From assembly GCF_001039355.2 (NCBI RefSeq), contig NW_019775467.1, positions 255,023-319,022 on the forward strand: a DNA stretch of 64,000 nucleotides, read 5' to 3'. Below are positions 34,559 through 47,308 of this stretch, piece by piece (the first letter of the stretch is position 1; each line of letters starts with the position of its first letter). Origin of the DNA: Lingula anatina (lineage: Eukaryota > Brachiopoda > Lingulata > Lingulida > Lingulidae). The notes beneath the pieces are model-generated. The model had not been told where the DNA came from. It worked only from the letters and a program-made list of their open reading frames with translations, and did not search any database. Both the position numbers and the translations under genes were made by a program.

Positions 34559-35573
34559 ATGGAAAAGCTGTTGGTTCTAAGTTTTCTGATAGGTGAGGAC
34601 GTTATAACGTGGCACTCATATATAAAGGTCTTATTTCATAGTTTTAGGGTGTTTTACTATTGCAGTTTAAATATACAGTTTAAGTATACAAGCATGGTAC
34701 ATTTTAAAGGTCTTTTCACAAGACCTACTTAATTAAAAAAATAGCATCCTAAATGATGAAAAAAAAAAAACAAAAACAAATTGTTGTCTGTTACAGCCGC
34801 GGTCTGTGGGGAAGCAACCTGGGACCACTACGACTACAACTACAACTATCTCGACGAAATGGCCGAATCTTTCTGCACTTCTGTCGCTCCTGCAGCAAGT
34901 ATGGTGTATGCCGTGAGGCGTAACTGCTCTGGGCAGACACCTTCGTGTGACGGCGTGTGCAGAGCGCTTGCCGGGACTATGAGGGAAGATGTGAAAGGAA
35001 ATATGGGATATAGCGGGTAAGTTTCTACGTCTTTAAAGATTCAGTATTGATATGTTAGCATGATTTATACTACTATTAATAATACTATTAATAATAATAA
35101 TAATTTATCCAGCTTACAAAGTTACATGTTAATACTGCTGGTTGTGTATGCTACTGGACGACAGTTATAACTACTGGGCGCACTGAAGTTGCGGCGATAT
35201 CATCGTATTTTTATTCATTTAATAATCTATTTATATTGTCTCAGAAATGAACATGGACAGTAGGTAGCGGTTCTTGGATATCATGATAAGAATCTCCTTG
35301 AAACCATAAGTTTACTTTGGCTTTCGGCATGGGCCAGTAATGCTCCAGCTTAATAAATCTGTATCTTCACAATTTCTCGTTTCGTTTAGATCCGGCTGCT
35401 ACGAGGCCATCCATATATACAAACAGAGACCTCGCTTTGCGGTTAACCATGACCATCCTCAACCGGACGCAATGAAACTGGGACTGAAGATTTATCGTTA
35501 TGGACAGCGGGCTGGGTGCGGCTGGAAGGCAAACCACTGCGGACCAAACTACTGTTGCTGTAGAGTTTGGTGA
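34559..35573 (+). CDS. Small secreted protein with ten cysteines, unnamed family
   Basis: Exons 34559-34592, 34797-35016 and 35390-35573 join with GT-AG borders (phases 1 and 2) and give 145 residues. MEKLLVLSFLIAAVCG is a clear signal peptide, cleaved near GEA. The mature chain starts with a tyrosine/aspartate-rich stretch (WDHYDYNYNYLDE). Four cysteines follow in exon 2 (ESFC, RRNC, TPSC, DGVC) and six in exon 3 (GCYE, AGCGW, NHCGP, NYCCC), ending CCCRVW. Ten cysteines predict five disulphides. The exon-3 half is basic (YKQRPRF, KLGLKIYRYGQR). I do not recognise the family. A secreted defence peptide or an extracellular structural protein are both possible. An ATTAAA signal lies at 35606, 33 bases after the stop. 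Confidence 0.85.
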
Positions 35574-37060
35574 AAAGCAAAGTAAACCGAGAATAGACGA
35601 ACTGAATTAAAGTCGTACAGATTGAATGCAGAATGCCTACAGAACAATGCTGAAACTCAATCTTGAACTTGTAGTCAAAGTTTATAATATGACATTGATG
35701 ATGATAATTATAAAATAGTGAGGATGATGATGCATTTTTATTGACAACCAAAAAATTAACATTCACAGTGAAAATGCAATAGAAATCTAAAATACAAATT
35801 GGATTCAACCAAAATTATATTTATGTATTAAAATACTTGGACTTCAGATTAAAGCGATATTTAAAAATGGAATTAGGTCTACTGATTTTTTAGGGTAATT
35901 TTTTTTGCTTGAGTAAAATAAAATATTTATCTTATAATTTGCAAAATCATATTACCTCTTCTCCTAAGGGTATTGTAACCCATATTATTATCCAGTTGCC
36001 GAGGATGAGATTTTTCCAGCAACTTATTATTCAGTAATGCATCTTTCTTTGTGCTGATTTAAAACAATAAAAATTCCCTCGAAAATTCAAAATATCGGCG
36101 TTCTTTGTTGTAATTTATAAGCATAGGTAGCTCAAAGTTTTAATCGTCAATTTAATAGCTTTCTATTTTAAGGTGAGATAGCAATCAGTATGGGACCTAT
36201 CTTCATCCCTGAACAAGATTTTACAACGAAAATTGACAGAGTTGACAATGAGTGTATCGGCTACAATCTTGTGGCGTCATTTTGGTTTAAATGTTTTTCT
36301 AATGTAGTTATGTACCCCTCATTACAGATTTTCATTAAAGAAAGGCGCTATTTTGTTTTCTTACGATAAAATCTGAACTAAGACTTTTAAAAAGAATCGC
36401 TTGCAGGCTTTAAGAGTAATAAATAGTGTCATTAAGTCGGCTTCGAAACGTTGATCGTGGGTGATGAGGTAAAAAAGAAAATTGAGAAACCGATTTTCAG
36501 TTTTATCCCAAATCGCAATTATGACATCACGCGTAAGATGTGAGATTGTTAATTAGTTTCGTCACTGGACACTGATGATTTATCTACTACCCCAGAGAAT
36601 GTATGTTATGCAATAAATAAGGAGTTTTGGGCGAAGGGTGACAATATTCTTTGGAAGGTAGGTTAAAATTTAAAAAAAAAACTGAACGAAGACAATTTTA
36701 GTGCAATAAATCGCGCACAGGGACGGAAATGAGCTTCTTGTCTGTCATACTGCTTTTTATTAAGGAGACGTGTTGGTCCAGTGTTCGGTATATACCTGTA
36801 TATATATATAGAAAGTCTTCCCCAACTAGTTATGTGACACATGCACAATCCACTACAAAGTGTGCTAGTTGTGCGATACAATTTACAACATTGTTTAATT
36901 TTGTGCACTACACTGTATTTGAGAAGCCCTCGATATCAGACGGTGACAATCCTAACTCCGCCCCCCCCCCCCCTAAATCTGAAGCCCCACGTGCTCTGAC
37001 ACACTATGTTCAGGTAGAAGGGTCAAAAACAATAGCGATGGCATGATTAACTACACTTGA
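35574..37060. other. 3' flank of the cysteine-rich gene and spacer
   Basis: Includes the probable 3' UTR with ATTAAA (35606) and a later AATAAA (35917). A C-run lies near 36960-36972. Parts match the flank of the second copy: CAATAAATCGC(G/A)CACA-GGACGGAAATG occurs near 36705 and near 48210. No gene was recognised. Confidence 0.45.
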
Positions 37061-37715
37061 GGTGGTTGGAAGAATAGTTTATCAGAAGACCTCGACATAG
37101 TTTTGAGACTGTCACGAGGTGATCAACGTCTCGCATCTTCACCATTTTGAAAAGAGGTTTCTTCACGCATAGACGTGTTTGTGAGATCCTGCCCATTCTG
37201 TTTCAAATTATGTGACAATATATATATAGGACGCAAGGATAATGGTTAGATTCTACTTTTGAATGATGAGAGTTTTGCCTGAAACTATTTTTCGGTGAAG
37301 GAATTTGATTAGTTTAGTGATATATATTCAGACATGCAACTACTGATGTAGATCTTAAGTTTCGCAGCGACACTTTAGTACACGCACAGCAGGAATTGTA
37401 GTCACTGAAACTGACTTCATCTTTTTGACGTCGTGCATATTCTGGACAAAAAAAACTACTTCTACTGATTTTATATGCATCGAAATTATTTTTGACCGGG
37501 ACATTTCAAGAAGGAGAGACATCCGGGCTAAGCTGGTTTTCAAGTATTTATAGGAGCTGTGAGCAAGATAACATTTTGCTTGGTAGTTTAAAGAAACTCG
37601 AGCGCAGAAAGTCAAAGTCAAAGTCAAGGCCATGCGGTGACGGAATCAGGTAGGGGGAGTGGTTACCGTAAAAACTATTGATCGGTTAATTTGCACATAT
37701 GGCGTCAAGACGAAC

Positions 37716-37780
<65 letters not shown>

Positions 37781-38560
37781 CAAAATCGAAGTACAATTAC
37801 CAATGAAGGGAAGTCTGTTGAACACAATGCCTCTCACTTTGTATCAACATTATTTGCACACGGTTATAATTTTGCATTTTGAGTACGTTGCTTGAGAATT
37901 TTTTTTTGGTTTCCAGCTACTCTGCTTACGCGTAAAATACCTCTACTGTTGTAAGAAACCTGGGAAAGTAAGCCCAGGACCGAAGAAAACAGCATGACAG
38001 CATATCGTTTTCAAAATAGATAATCAGCTTTACTTAGACAAAGATATACTATTAAATACAACATGCGTCAGAAAACTTATACATGTATATCATGCGAAAA
38101 CGTCCATGTTTGAGTCAATATGTCATTTGAAATACAATATGCGTTATTCCGGTAGGTTTTGCTGAAGTTTCATTTTGTAATTTCAGTTAAATTCTAGTAG
38201 CAGACGAAATATGGTTGGTAATGTGCAGGATATCGTTTTATGGCATATGTTATATTGCTAAAATAACTCCGCAGTCTTTGTAATTGTTTATAAGGTATTG
38301 ATCGGTTTCCTGGACCTATATCCACCTTAAAGACAGATAACATACTTATTGTGATGAATTTTGTTTGCTATTAAAATTTGAAAAACAGGTAATCTGAATT
38401 GCTTGATACAATCCACAGGCTGTCACAAGGTGATAACCTATGAATTGTATTAATAGGTTATCACGAGGTGATATATGCCCCAGGTGGGTGGAGCGGTAAC
38501 CATCAAAACTATTTATCTCGCTGCTTATTTGCATATATATATTTAACTGATTTAACAAAG
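37061..38560. repeat. Dispersed repeat module with TCACGAGGTGA palindromes, copy 1
   Basis: Contains GAGGTGGTTGGAAGAATAGT, TGTCACGAGGTGATCAACGTC (37110), GAACTCGAGCGCAG-like (37595), GGTGACGGAATCAGGTAGG (37635) and TATCACGAGGTGATAT (38460). The same ordered phrases recur at 48580-49139 and 50330-50880, and in part at 41030-41560 and 43690-43740. No protein-coding content was recognised. It appears to be a repeat family spread around the duplicated cysteine-rich and LRR genes. Confidence 0.65.
37718..37779. repeat. (TA)n microsatellite
   Basis: Pure AT array of about 62 bp within the repeat module. Confidence 0.95.
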
Positions 38561-38819
38561 ATGGCGAACACACACACACACATATATAACAAGAAAGATT
38601 TCCCATCAAAATACCTAAATCAAAGCACAGTAACTAATTAGAAAAGGGAAAGGTGTTGTACGTATTGAACAATGTGTGTTATAATAACCTGTAATGTTTA
38701 AATGAATATATCTTTATTATTTGCACACGTTAACATTTTTACTTTTTGCGTAAGTTAATTATAGTCTGTAAAAGAGTTACACGCTCCACAAAGGATCCTC
38801 ATGTCAGTATCTATTCACA

Positions 38820-39900
38820 GCAATGGTCGCTGTTACGTCTGATCTCTTCTAGCTGCCAAGCGGCAAGGCATTCCTTGGGATAGGTTTTTAAAGTTCAATC
38901 TGGAATAACATTCCAGGCATCGGTCAAAAATTGCCCAATTTGGTTCAGTTTTGCTGTAGGACATGTAGGCCGTTGATTCAGCGAGTAATGGCCTACTCAC
39001 ATATTGTCTATGTGGTTCAAATTTGGCAATTTTGATCACCAAGGTAGCTCCTCATTTCTTTGGTTCTGTAAGTTATCTGCTATTAAAAGTGCTAGATGTG
39101 TTAACCGGCAATCTCACCGTGCAACCTAAAATTGTTCTTAAGGTGTCCCCTGTCAAATGATAGCCAAATAGTTCCCAGATTTTTCCTTTATTTGATCTGG
39201 TGCAGGTTTTCGTCGATGACAACCATTGGTGTTTTGGCACCAACGTGGTTGGTATCCACTCCAAAATACTGACGCTGTCAATGACCCTTGTCACTTTAGA
39301 CGTGGCACACGCTTCGCCGTGGGCCTGCTCTTGATGTCTGTAAACTCTGTTTGACTAGTTAAGCGGTACAGGTGAAATCCGACCTCAATAAAGAAAGCCA
39401 CGCGGTTTCAGTGTTTTACCCAGAAACGGTCATGGTCCCCAATTCATTAGAGAAACAGACGGCGATGTTTTGCTGTTAATAGTGATATCCTCGGAGACCG
39501 CCTGGTATTCTAACCTGTTAAAACCAGTTCGGTATTCGCAAAGGGCCTTAAAAATGCGTTTTGGTAGCAATTTACCCCTCATTCGGAACGGACTGGGTGG
39601 TTTTTGTTTAGTTGCAGCAGCAGCATATCCCGAAAGACAATGGGTCCTGTACCCTGGTGGTAATATCACAGGGAACACTTTGGTCTGAGTTACTTCTCCA
39701 GCAGGTAACACAACAGCAGTGATATGTTTTCCAGAGAACAATTACAAACTGACTTCTCTCTACGTATATTTCTCTGGCTGAGAGATCTGGAGTCTCCTAA
39801 GACAGCAGGGACAATCCAGCTATCGGTTTGACTGACCAAACTCACTCTGAGCTCTGATCTCCAATCTCTCTCTGATCTCTAATACAAAGTTCTTCTCCTT
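38820..39900 (-). other. Unidentified ~1-kb block with successive minus-strand open frames
   Basis: This stretch is less AT-rich than its flanks and has three consecutive minus-strand open frames (39741-39430, 39294-39073 and 39042-38833) of 103, 73 and 69 codons. The first has MFSGKHITAVVLPAGEV and later KPPSPFRMRGK. No domain was recognised and no splice sites clearly connect the frames. A CTCTGATCTC tandem phrase follows at 39845-39885. It could be a decayed retroelement or an unrecognised gene. Confidence 0.3.
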
Positions 39901-41317
39901 ATATACTAATACACACAAAATACATTACAGTGATTCCTAAAACAAGTCAGAGATGTTGAAGCCAATTAACAGAATTAAGACATATTACAAGAGACTTTTA
40001 ACATAATTAAAGTCAGACTGCTTTAAACTCCAACTTGGGGATTAAGCCATAAATAAAGTTATTCAATCCTTTTAAAACTGAAAACATCCTTTAAAACTTG
40101 GTAACAGTTATTTCCAATGAATAACATACATTAACAGATTCATAAAATGTCATTATAAAAGAGACATCTGAACAATCTTTACCAAATGTTGATTTAATTT
40201 GATTTAAATGTGGAAGTTTCTAAAATGAAGTTTGGCCGTGAAATCACCACTATGACAGTAAGATTCCGATACATTGGGTATGGCCTCTGTGTAGGTACAT
40301 CAGTCTGGGCATTACTCTATAAAACTGTGCGGACCGTTCTGTTTGGCGCAATAATCTGTCTGGCAATGTCTGTCTTTTTCGCGCCATTCTGCAACAGATT
40401 AGCAAATTTGTAAATTACTGCTTAACTCATTTCACGCACTGTTAAACCGACCGCTTGCATGCAAACTTTCAAATTCTTCTATGTAGTTGTTGCCGACATA
40501 TGGATATTTTTTGACAGAACCATGATTTAACAAAGCCAAGCCTTGACCAGCCCAAAGGAGCACTACCCAATTAAATCACTGCACATTACATAATACAGCA
40601 CGCAACGGAAAAGGTAATCACTTAATTGGTAGAGACACACCTGACTACACACTTTCTCATACACATATCTTATATAAGATAGGGATTTTTTGAAAAAAGA
40701 ACGCATTTTTACCTAGGCACATCTTCAAAACTGAAATATTCCATATTAAATGTCAAGTCTGTATACTACCTACATATGAAATTCTAAGTATCATGTGAAA
40801 ACGTCGATATTTGAATCTGACAATCATTTATAAATAGGAAACCCATTATGTATCTTACAACAGAATATTAAAAGACAACGCAACGGAGGTTAGTTGAGAA
40901 TCATTAAAAACCATTAAAAAGGACCCTTTTGGAATAGGTGAATACAGAATATATCAATCAATTGCACAAACTGTCTTCGCTCACCCGTATGTGTGGTTAA
41001 TGCACTGAAGTATGTTTGCAAAGTCTGAAAAATCGGTTATCTGAATAACTTTTAAGCTATTGTATTAAAATACAATGTACAGAGTGTCACGAAGTGATCA
41101 CAAAGTTCAACAAATAGGTTATTAATTAATTAATTATCAGATGGACTTTGTCTAATTTACATAGTTTCTGGACTGTCATGCGGGGACCATGAAGTTTGAC
41201 AGATAGGTTATAAATTAATTATCAGATGGACTTTGTTTAGTTTACATAATTTAGAGACTATCACGCGGTGATCACCAAGTTCAACAGATAGGTTATCGGG
41301 TGGGCTTTGTCTTAGTT
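39901..41317. other. AT-rich spacer
   Basis: No gene recognised. The last part (41030-41290) contains three TCAC(G/A)(A/C)(G/A)GTGA-type palindromes and two near-identical lines reading AATTATCAGATGGACTTTGT, a local tandem duplication of about 70 bp. Confidence 0.4.
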
Positions 41318-41545
41318 AGGGACCATTCCCACAGATATTTGGATCGATCTATCTCCTTGCTTCTTGCTAAATTGCTTTCTGTCACACATAGTAAAGTTGT
41401 TAGGGGGTAACTATCTTTACCCTAGCTGGTTCGGTAGGCGTGACAGACACTTAAGCCGGTTAAGTTGATAGCAATTTAGTAAGACTCCCCAGGGAGTTAG
41501 ACCGATCCAGATGGATCGATCTAGGCATGGAAACACAGTCTTAGA
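41318..41545. mobile_element. ~200-bp MITE family, copy 1 (most diverged)
   Basis: Inverted-end element reading ACCATTCCCACAGAT...GGATCGATCTA at the left and its inverse, TGGATCGATCTAGGCATGGAAAC, at the right. Internal marks GGGGGTAACTATCTTTACC and GGCGTGACAGACA correspond to those of the other copies at 49352, 53494 and 63652. Confidence 0.7.
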
Positions 41546-44400
41546 AACAGTCACGAGGTGAGTACCACCTCCCGTCTCCGTCATTTTGAAGAGACGTTTT
41601 TGTCGTACAAACGTGTGTAAAAGAGCCTGTTTCAATTTGACAAATTCAGCGAGAGTAGGCCACGTGTTCAAAAGCTTGCCTCCATCTTAATCAGTGCGAT
41701 TCCTTTTATATTTTACTGAGGTTTTTTTTGTGTAACTTACGATTTGTTGCGGATTTGTTGTGATATTATAAATACTATCTTATTTGAAACTGACTCTAAA
41801 TTTTAATGGCTATGCTGTAATGCCAAGAACCGCAACTGTTCATAATTAAATGGCGGTCCTCGGCGAGTGTAGCTGGTGAGTGTAGCCGTTTGGATCCCTG
41901 TAAATCAAAGGAGTGTTGGCTCACTAAGCAAATCTTTATATAATATTACGTTCCCGCGGCTCCCTGTTGTATTGCCTCCATAATAATCCACCTGATTGAA
42001 CCTGTTTATTGTTTCCACCCGCGTCTCTTGCGCATCTCCGTGTTTAGGACAGATAGAAAGAAAGTCCCTCATGCTAGAAATGCTGTAAATTAGAGGCATT
42101 TTTGTGATCGATTGATCCTTCAGGTAGGCCCCTTAAATTTTGGTCAGTTGTTACCAATCAGGTGACCGAGGTTCACTGGTTTCTTGTGAAAGCTCATTAA
42201 TCAGAAGTCAGATTATGTGCGGTACCACTTTCAAATCAGTAGCTATCTCTAAGTGGTCTTTTCATAACACACTGTTGCTTTAATGCCTCGTCTATAAAGA
42301 TGTGGAAGGAAACATCAATAATATGAAAACAATATAAAATAAAGCAATAATTTTTGTATCATTATGCAGCTGAAGGATAGTTCTAAAGAAATCAGTAAAG
42401 TGAATTTTGTAATATTGCATAATCTGTAAACAAATAAGGTCTGAGGTCAGCCGAGGTCAAATTCGGGGCATTTAAGGAAAAATAAACTAATAAGGTTATT
42501 TTTTAAAGGGAATGTAAGTCAAGATTATTGTTTTGTGGTTTTTTTCTGATAACGTTTAACCTTATTTAAGGGATTTCATGTGGTTTTACAATTAGCTGTA
42601 TGAGACATTTATGAATGACATTAAGTGCTGTATGGGTGTTCAGACAATTGATAAATAGGCCTAATAAGGGTAAGGGAGGAAATGCTCACCATTTTATAGG
42701 TTTGTTAAATATTAATAAAAGGTATGCTCATTTATTTAGCTGAAGGATAGTATTTTTTGTGTAAGTTAGCAATTAGTAGGTCAAAGGTCACCTGAGGTCA
42801 AATTTGAGGCATTTTCAGGAAATATTAACCAAAAAAGGTTATTTAATTAAGCGGATTAAAATGAAAAATAATGTTTTGGATTATTTTTTATAAGTTGGTC
42901 TATATGTAAGGGAAATGTTGAGATTTTGACTGTTTATTTTCCAAATGGAGACATTTTTGGAGGCAACAAGAGCTGTAGAGGGTGTTTTGTTCAAGTTTTG
43001 AATAATGGGGACGGGGGAGGAAAAATGCTCACCATGTAATTGGTTGCTAGATATTAATTCAAATTATCCTCATTTATTTTGCTAAAGAATTGCTCTAAAA
43101 GGTAAAGTAACCAAAATATATATTATTGTGCAATATAGCAATTTAAGTATGTAAAAATGCAAAGGTCATCTGAGTTCAAATTTAAAACATTTTCAGGAAA
43201 AATTAATCAAAAAGGTATAAAATCAAGGGAATGGAAATTAAATATAATGCTTTGGATACCCCCCCCCCTAAAAAAAGATGTTTCGTTTAATTTCTGAATG
43301 AATTCTGAATTAATGCTATGTAAAGGATTTCTTCGGCTGTTTAAAAACTCAGCACAGAAACAGCCTGTTTTAACCAATAGTTTTAACCACAAGTTAATTT
43401 GCGCTCCACTTTTTCGGTGTCCATCGTGTTGCTTTCATGGGGGAAAGCTGAGCTCATTGTACATGTAATCTGTGCACGCACGACAGGAATTGCCGTAATA
43501 AAACTTACCCCGGCGATGTATGTTTTTACCTTGTTGATGTTATGTACAAAAACTATAATTCTACTTAAGTTTCTCTGGGAGTAATATATATATGCATTAT
43601 TTTTAGATCAGGATGCAGGAGCACCACGACCGTGTTGACTTCAAAGAATCTATAGGATCACTCCTTGATGCGACTTTTTCTGGATGGCAAAGAAACTCAA
43701 GAGCAGAAGGTCACGCGGTGACGGAATCAGGTAGGAGGAGCGCTACTAGCTGACAAAAGTATTCACCCCCACCTTTAATTATGACATCTCTCTTTTCAGT
43801 TGATTTTCATTTTGGTATTATAATTTATCAACCTTATTGCATAATTATCTTCACTTTCCTCGTGACGAATATCCCGGTAACTCCCTTCGCCACAAAAAGT
43901 TTTCATATAATTATTAAACATAGCAAAAAATGCCTCTCTACTTTTGTAGTATTATAAACGTATTCATCTCGATGTTTATTTATATTGTACATGGCGTCAA
44001 CATATTTGCATAGATGACGTCAACAGATGTTACAAATATCCTTAGATAATCAATTTTGCAACAGGAGAACTATTTTCTCTGTGTGTGTCATACATGTATA
44101 ACATCTAGTTAGCGTAGAATATTAGCAAAATGACTTCATATTATTTAAGTAGTTTTGGTCATGGGTAGGCCTTTATTTTATTTTGCCATTCATACTTATT
44201 TTATTGGAGGACCGTCGCACCGTCAGATGACATTTGAAACAAAGGGATGAAATGTTAGAGCCTTAGGGTCTATCTTTAAGTTACATGACAAATATCAATA
44301 TTTTATTATCATTATTTGTCTAAAGGAATTTGATGATTATCATACCGTGTTCAAACATATTCGCTTGCGCCTAAAATGAGGGACGCCAACATACATGTAC
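41546..44400. other. AT-rich spacer with repeat-family fragments
   Basis: No gene recognised. Related phrases GGTCA(C/A)CTGAGGTCAAATTTGAGGCATTTTCAGG occur around 42440, 42790 and 43165, together with GGAAATGCTCACCAT(T/G)T at about 42678 and 43025, marking three diverged units of a local tandem repeat of about 350 bp. The fragment GGTCACGCGGTGACGGAATC lies at 43709. Similar 'GACCTCTGGTGACC' and 'GGTGAGCATTATTCCTG' words near 23665 and 23425 suggest the same family in inverted orientation. Confidence 0.5.
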
Positions 44401-44432
44401 ATGTATTAATATTTTTACTATTTCAGTCAGCT

Positions 44433-44439
44433 TATATAA
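44433..44439 (+). promoter_or_regulatory. Candidate TATA box of LRR-ROC-COR copy 1
   Basis: TATATAA sits in a block (ACTATTTCAGTCA...TTATATAACCA) that is conserved at 54554 upstream of the second gene. The start codon is 1.1 kb downstream, so this would require a long leader or a leader intron. Confidence 0.4.
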
Positions 44440-44754
44440 CCATTGTTGTTTTTTATTTAGGTTAATATTTCAGACAAAACTTTTATAAACGCTGAGGGTT
44501 CAAACGCAAAATGGCCCGTATTCGACACACGATCACTTTTTAAGTCATTTTTTTTAATAAAGCGGGACGATGGATGATTATCATTATGCTAACAAGCAGA
44601 GTGTGACACCAACTGTGGTTTCCTATCTGAAAGCTCAAAGCTGAAGTCACGTCACTATACAAAGGGATTTCGAATTAACTTGAGTATTCAATGAACAGAA
44701 AACGAGCAACCAGCAGTAAAGTCAACGCAGCAGTAAACAAATACCTTTGTGCGT

Positions 44755-45080
44755 ATAGAGAACAGTAAAGGAACTAACCCTCTGCTCAGAGCAGGGAGAC
44801 CATGGTATACCACTGCCTCTGTGTGCTAGTAAAGAACAGTAAAAGGAAGCAACATTCAGCCCAGTGCAGGGCGACAGTCGAGATACCAGTGCAGGAAGGC
44901 AGCCGTTATACCAGTGCCTCTATGTGCTAGTAGAGATTAATAAAGGAAGAAAAGCTCGGCTCAGAGCAGGGAGACAGTCGATATACCAGTGCCTCTGTGT
45001 GCTAGTAGAGAATAGTAAAGGAAGCAACGGTCGGCTGCCTTAATTTCTGTGCTATAAGAGTACAGGAACCAACAGTACAG
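44755..45080 (+). repeat. ~75-bp tandem repeat in the leader of LRR-ROC-COR copy 1
   Basis: About four units sharing GAGCAGGGAGACAGTCGATA, ACCAGTGCCTCTGTGTGCTA and GTAGAGAA(C/T)AGTAAAGGAA. A related array lies at 54810-55170, at the same distance from the second gene. Confidence 0.8.
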
Positions 45081-45550
45081 GAACCAACAAAGCCTAGTAC
45101 AGGAATAAGGTAACACTTTCATTACCTTTGTGTGAGTAAAGGGATTATACTAGTGCAGGAATGCTGTAAATATACCGGTATATTTGTGTGCTGGGAGACC
45201 ACAACCATTGGAAACACAGTCAAGTGGAAGAAAAATTGCCAAACTTGAATGATTTGCTTTTTAATGGTAGCTGCACTAAAAACAGACTCTAGTCTTTGTT
45301 TGATCCAGTAATTACTTTTAGCAAAGGGTGACACCTTCCCATATCATGTTGCTGGTTCACACAATCTGTTTAACTTTCGAGGTAAATCGTATCCTTTCCA
45401 ACAACTTGGAGTGTAGCCTGTTTTGTGGTCGTGAAATGGACAGTAATTGGTGTATCAAATAGGGCGTTCACCCTTCTTCTTTTAATTCCCGATTGATAAA
45501 ATAGTTGCGAATTATCGTTACCAATTTTCAATTTCACACGTACAATTAAA

Positions 45551-46938
45551 ATGGCTTCATCTACAGACGATATGTTTGAGACTTTATATTGCCGAGAGTA
45601 TGAACACCAAATTCAAGATGGTGACAATGAAATAATGCCTTTTCCTGTAAGTGGCGTAGATCACCAAAGTGATGCACACCAAACCTTTGATGGAGACCAA
45701 GACAAACTTGACATCCTTATTAAACTGGATGAAGATCCCTATTACCAAGGACCAGGCACGGACCAGGTAGAAAAGTGGACAGAACTTAACCTTAGAGGGT
45801 TAAGATGCAGAATCCCCGACAGCATATCATGTTGTAAAAGCTTAAGGATACTTGATATTTCCAATAACAGCCAATTAGACAAACAGGAAATAGTGAAAGT
45901 CTGTGGGTTGGAAACCGTGGAAGAGTTAGACATGTCTAATTCCTGTATTACTGCAATGCCGCAAGACATAACCGCTTTTAAGCGGTTGACAAAACTTAAC
46001 TTGTCCCAGAACCAATTGACAGAACTGCCTTTGCAATTGTGTCATCTCGTGAAACTGGAGGAGCTTGACCTTAACCACAACAACATAGCGTTCATTACGC
46101 CACAGGTAAAGCAGTTTTGCAGCTTGAAGAAGTTAAACCTCTCCAACAACCCTTTAGGAGAATTCCCACTTGAAGTGTGTAACATAAAAACGCTGGAGAA
46201 TATTTCCCTTGCACATACTGGCATTACAACCGTCCCACAAAATATAACATTACTTGAAAACTTGAAGGGGTTATCCCTGTCGTCAAATTGTTTAAAAGAA
46301 TTCTCATCGACTCTATGTGAACTGGAAGCATTAGAGACCCTCGATATTTCTAGAAACTACATCACTACGGTGCCACTTAAATTAAAACAATCACAGCGTT
46401 TGAACAAATTAAACCTGTCTCATAACCAATTGGAAGAACTCCCAATATCAGTATGTAAGTTGGTGAGACTGGTGACTCTTGACCTCCAGGGCAACAACAT
46501 CACTACAGTGCCACCGCAGATAACACAACTTGTAAATCTGAAGGCAATGAAACTAACTGATAATAAGTTGGAAGAACTCCCACTGCAAGTATGTAAGTTA
46601 GAGAGACTAGAGACACTTGACCTCAAGGACAACCACATCACTACAGTGCCACCGCAGATAACACAACTTAAGAATCTCAAGGTACTTGACCTGTCAAATA
46701 ACAAGTTAGAAGAACTTGCGCTGTCATTGTGTGTGTTGCTGAGATTGGAAGCGCTTCACCTCAGTGGCAACCACATCACTACAGTGCCACCTCAGATTCA
46801 ACAACTTAAGAATCTGAAGGCATTTGACATATCTAATAACAAGTTGGAAGAATTTCCGCTGCCAGTGAGTGAGTTGGTGAGACAAGAAAAACTTGACCTC
46901 AGAAACAACAACATCACAACAGTGCCACCTCAGATAAC
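45551..46938 (+). CDS. LRR-ROC-COR family protein, copy 1, truncated by an assembly join
   Basis: The open frame starts at MASSTDDMFETLYCREYEHQ, preceded by ACAATTAAAATGG as in copy 2. It contains about 60 N-terminal residues, the shared block LDEDPYYQGPGTDQVE, and then 23-residue leucine-rich repeats of the type L-x-x-L-x-L-x-x-N-x-I-T-T-V-P-x-x-I. The reading stops in the repeat array at an N (46939), after which unrelated sequence follows. The GTPase, COR and CARD-like parts of copy 2 are therefore missing here only because of the join. By eye, residue identity to copy 2 over the N-terminal part is about 80%, too low for alleles, so this is a true paralogue. Confidence 0.85.
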
Positions 46939-46939
46939 N
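46939..46939. other. Single-N contig join between LRR gene and cysteine-rich gene copy 2
   Basis: To the left is the middle of an LRR array. To the right the sequence begins in the middle of intron 1 of the cysteine-rich gene (AATAGCATCCTAAATGATG, also at 34740). Both genes are cut at the N, so this is a scaffold join and not a natural boundary. Confidence 0.9.
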
Positions 46940-46999
46940 AAATAAATAGCATCCTAAATGATGAAAAAAAAAAAAAAAACAAATTGTTGTCTGTTACAG

Positions 47000-47270
47000 C
47001 CGCGGTCTGTGGGGAAGCAACCTGGGACCACTACGACTACAACTACAACTATCTCGACGAAATGGCCGAATCTTTCTGCACTTCTGTTGCTCCTGCAGCA
47101 AGTATGGTGTATGCCGTGAGGCGTAACTGCTCTGGGCAGACACCTACGTGTGACGGCGTGTGCAGAGCGCTTGCCGGGACTATGAGGGAAGATGTGAAAG
47201 GAAATATGGGATATAGCGGGTAAGTTTCTTCGTCTTTAAAGATTCAGTATTGTTATGTTAGCATGTTTTA

Positions 47271-47308
<38 letters not shown>

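Noticed and set aside
46420-46704. Minus-strand frames within the LRR genes
   Set aside because: Antisense shadows of the LRR repeats (also 56225-56515, 56708-56992 and 57578-57940), caused by repeat periodicity.
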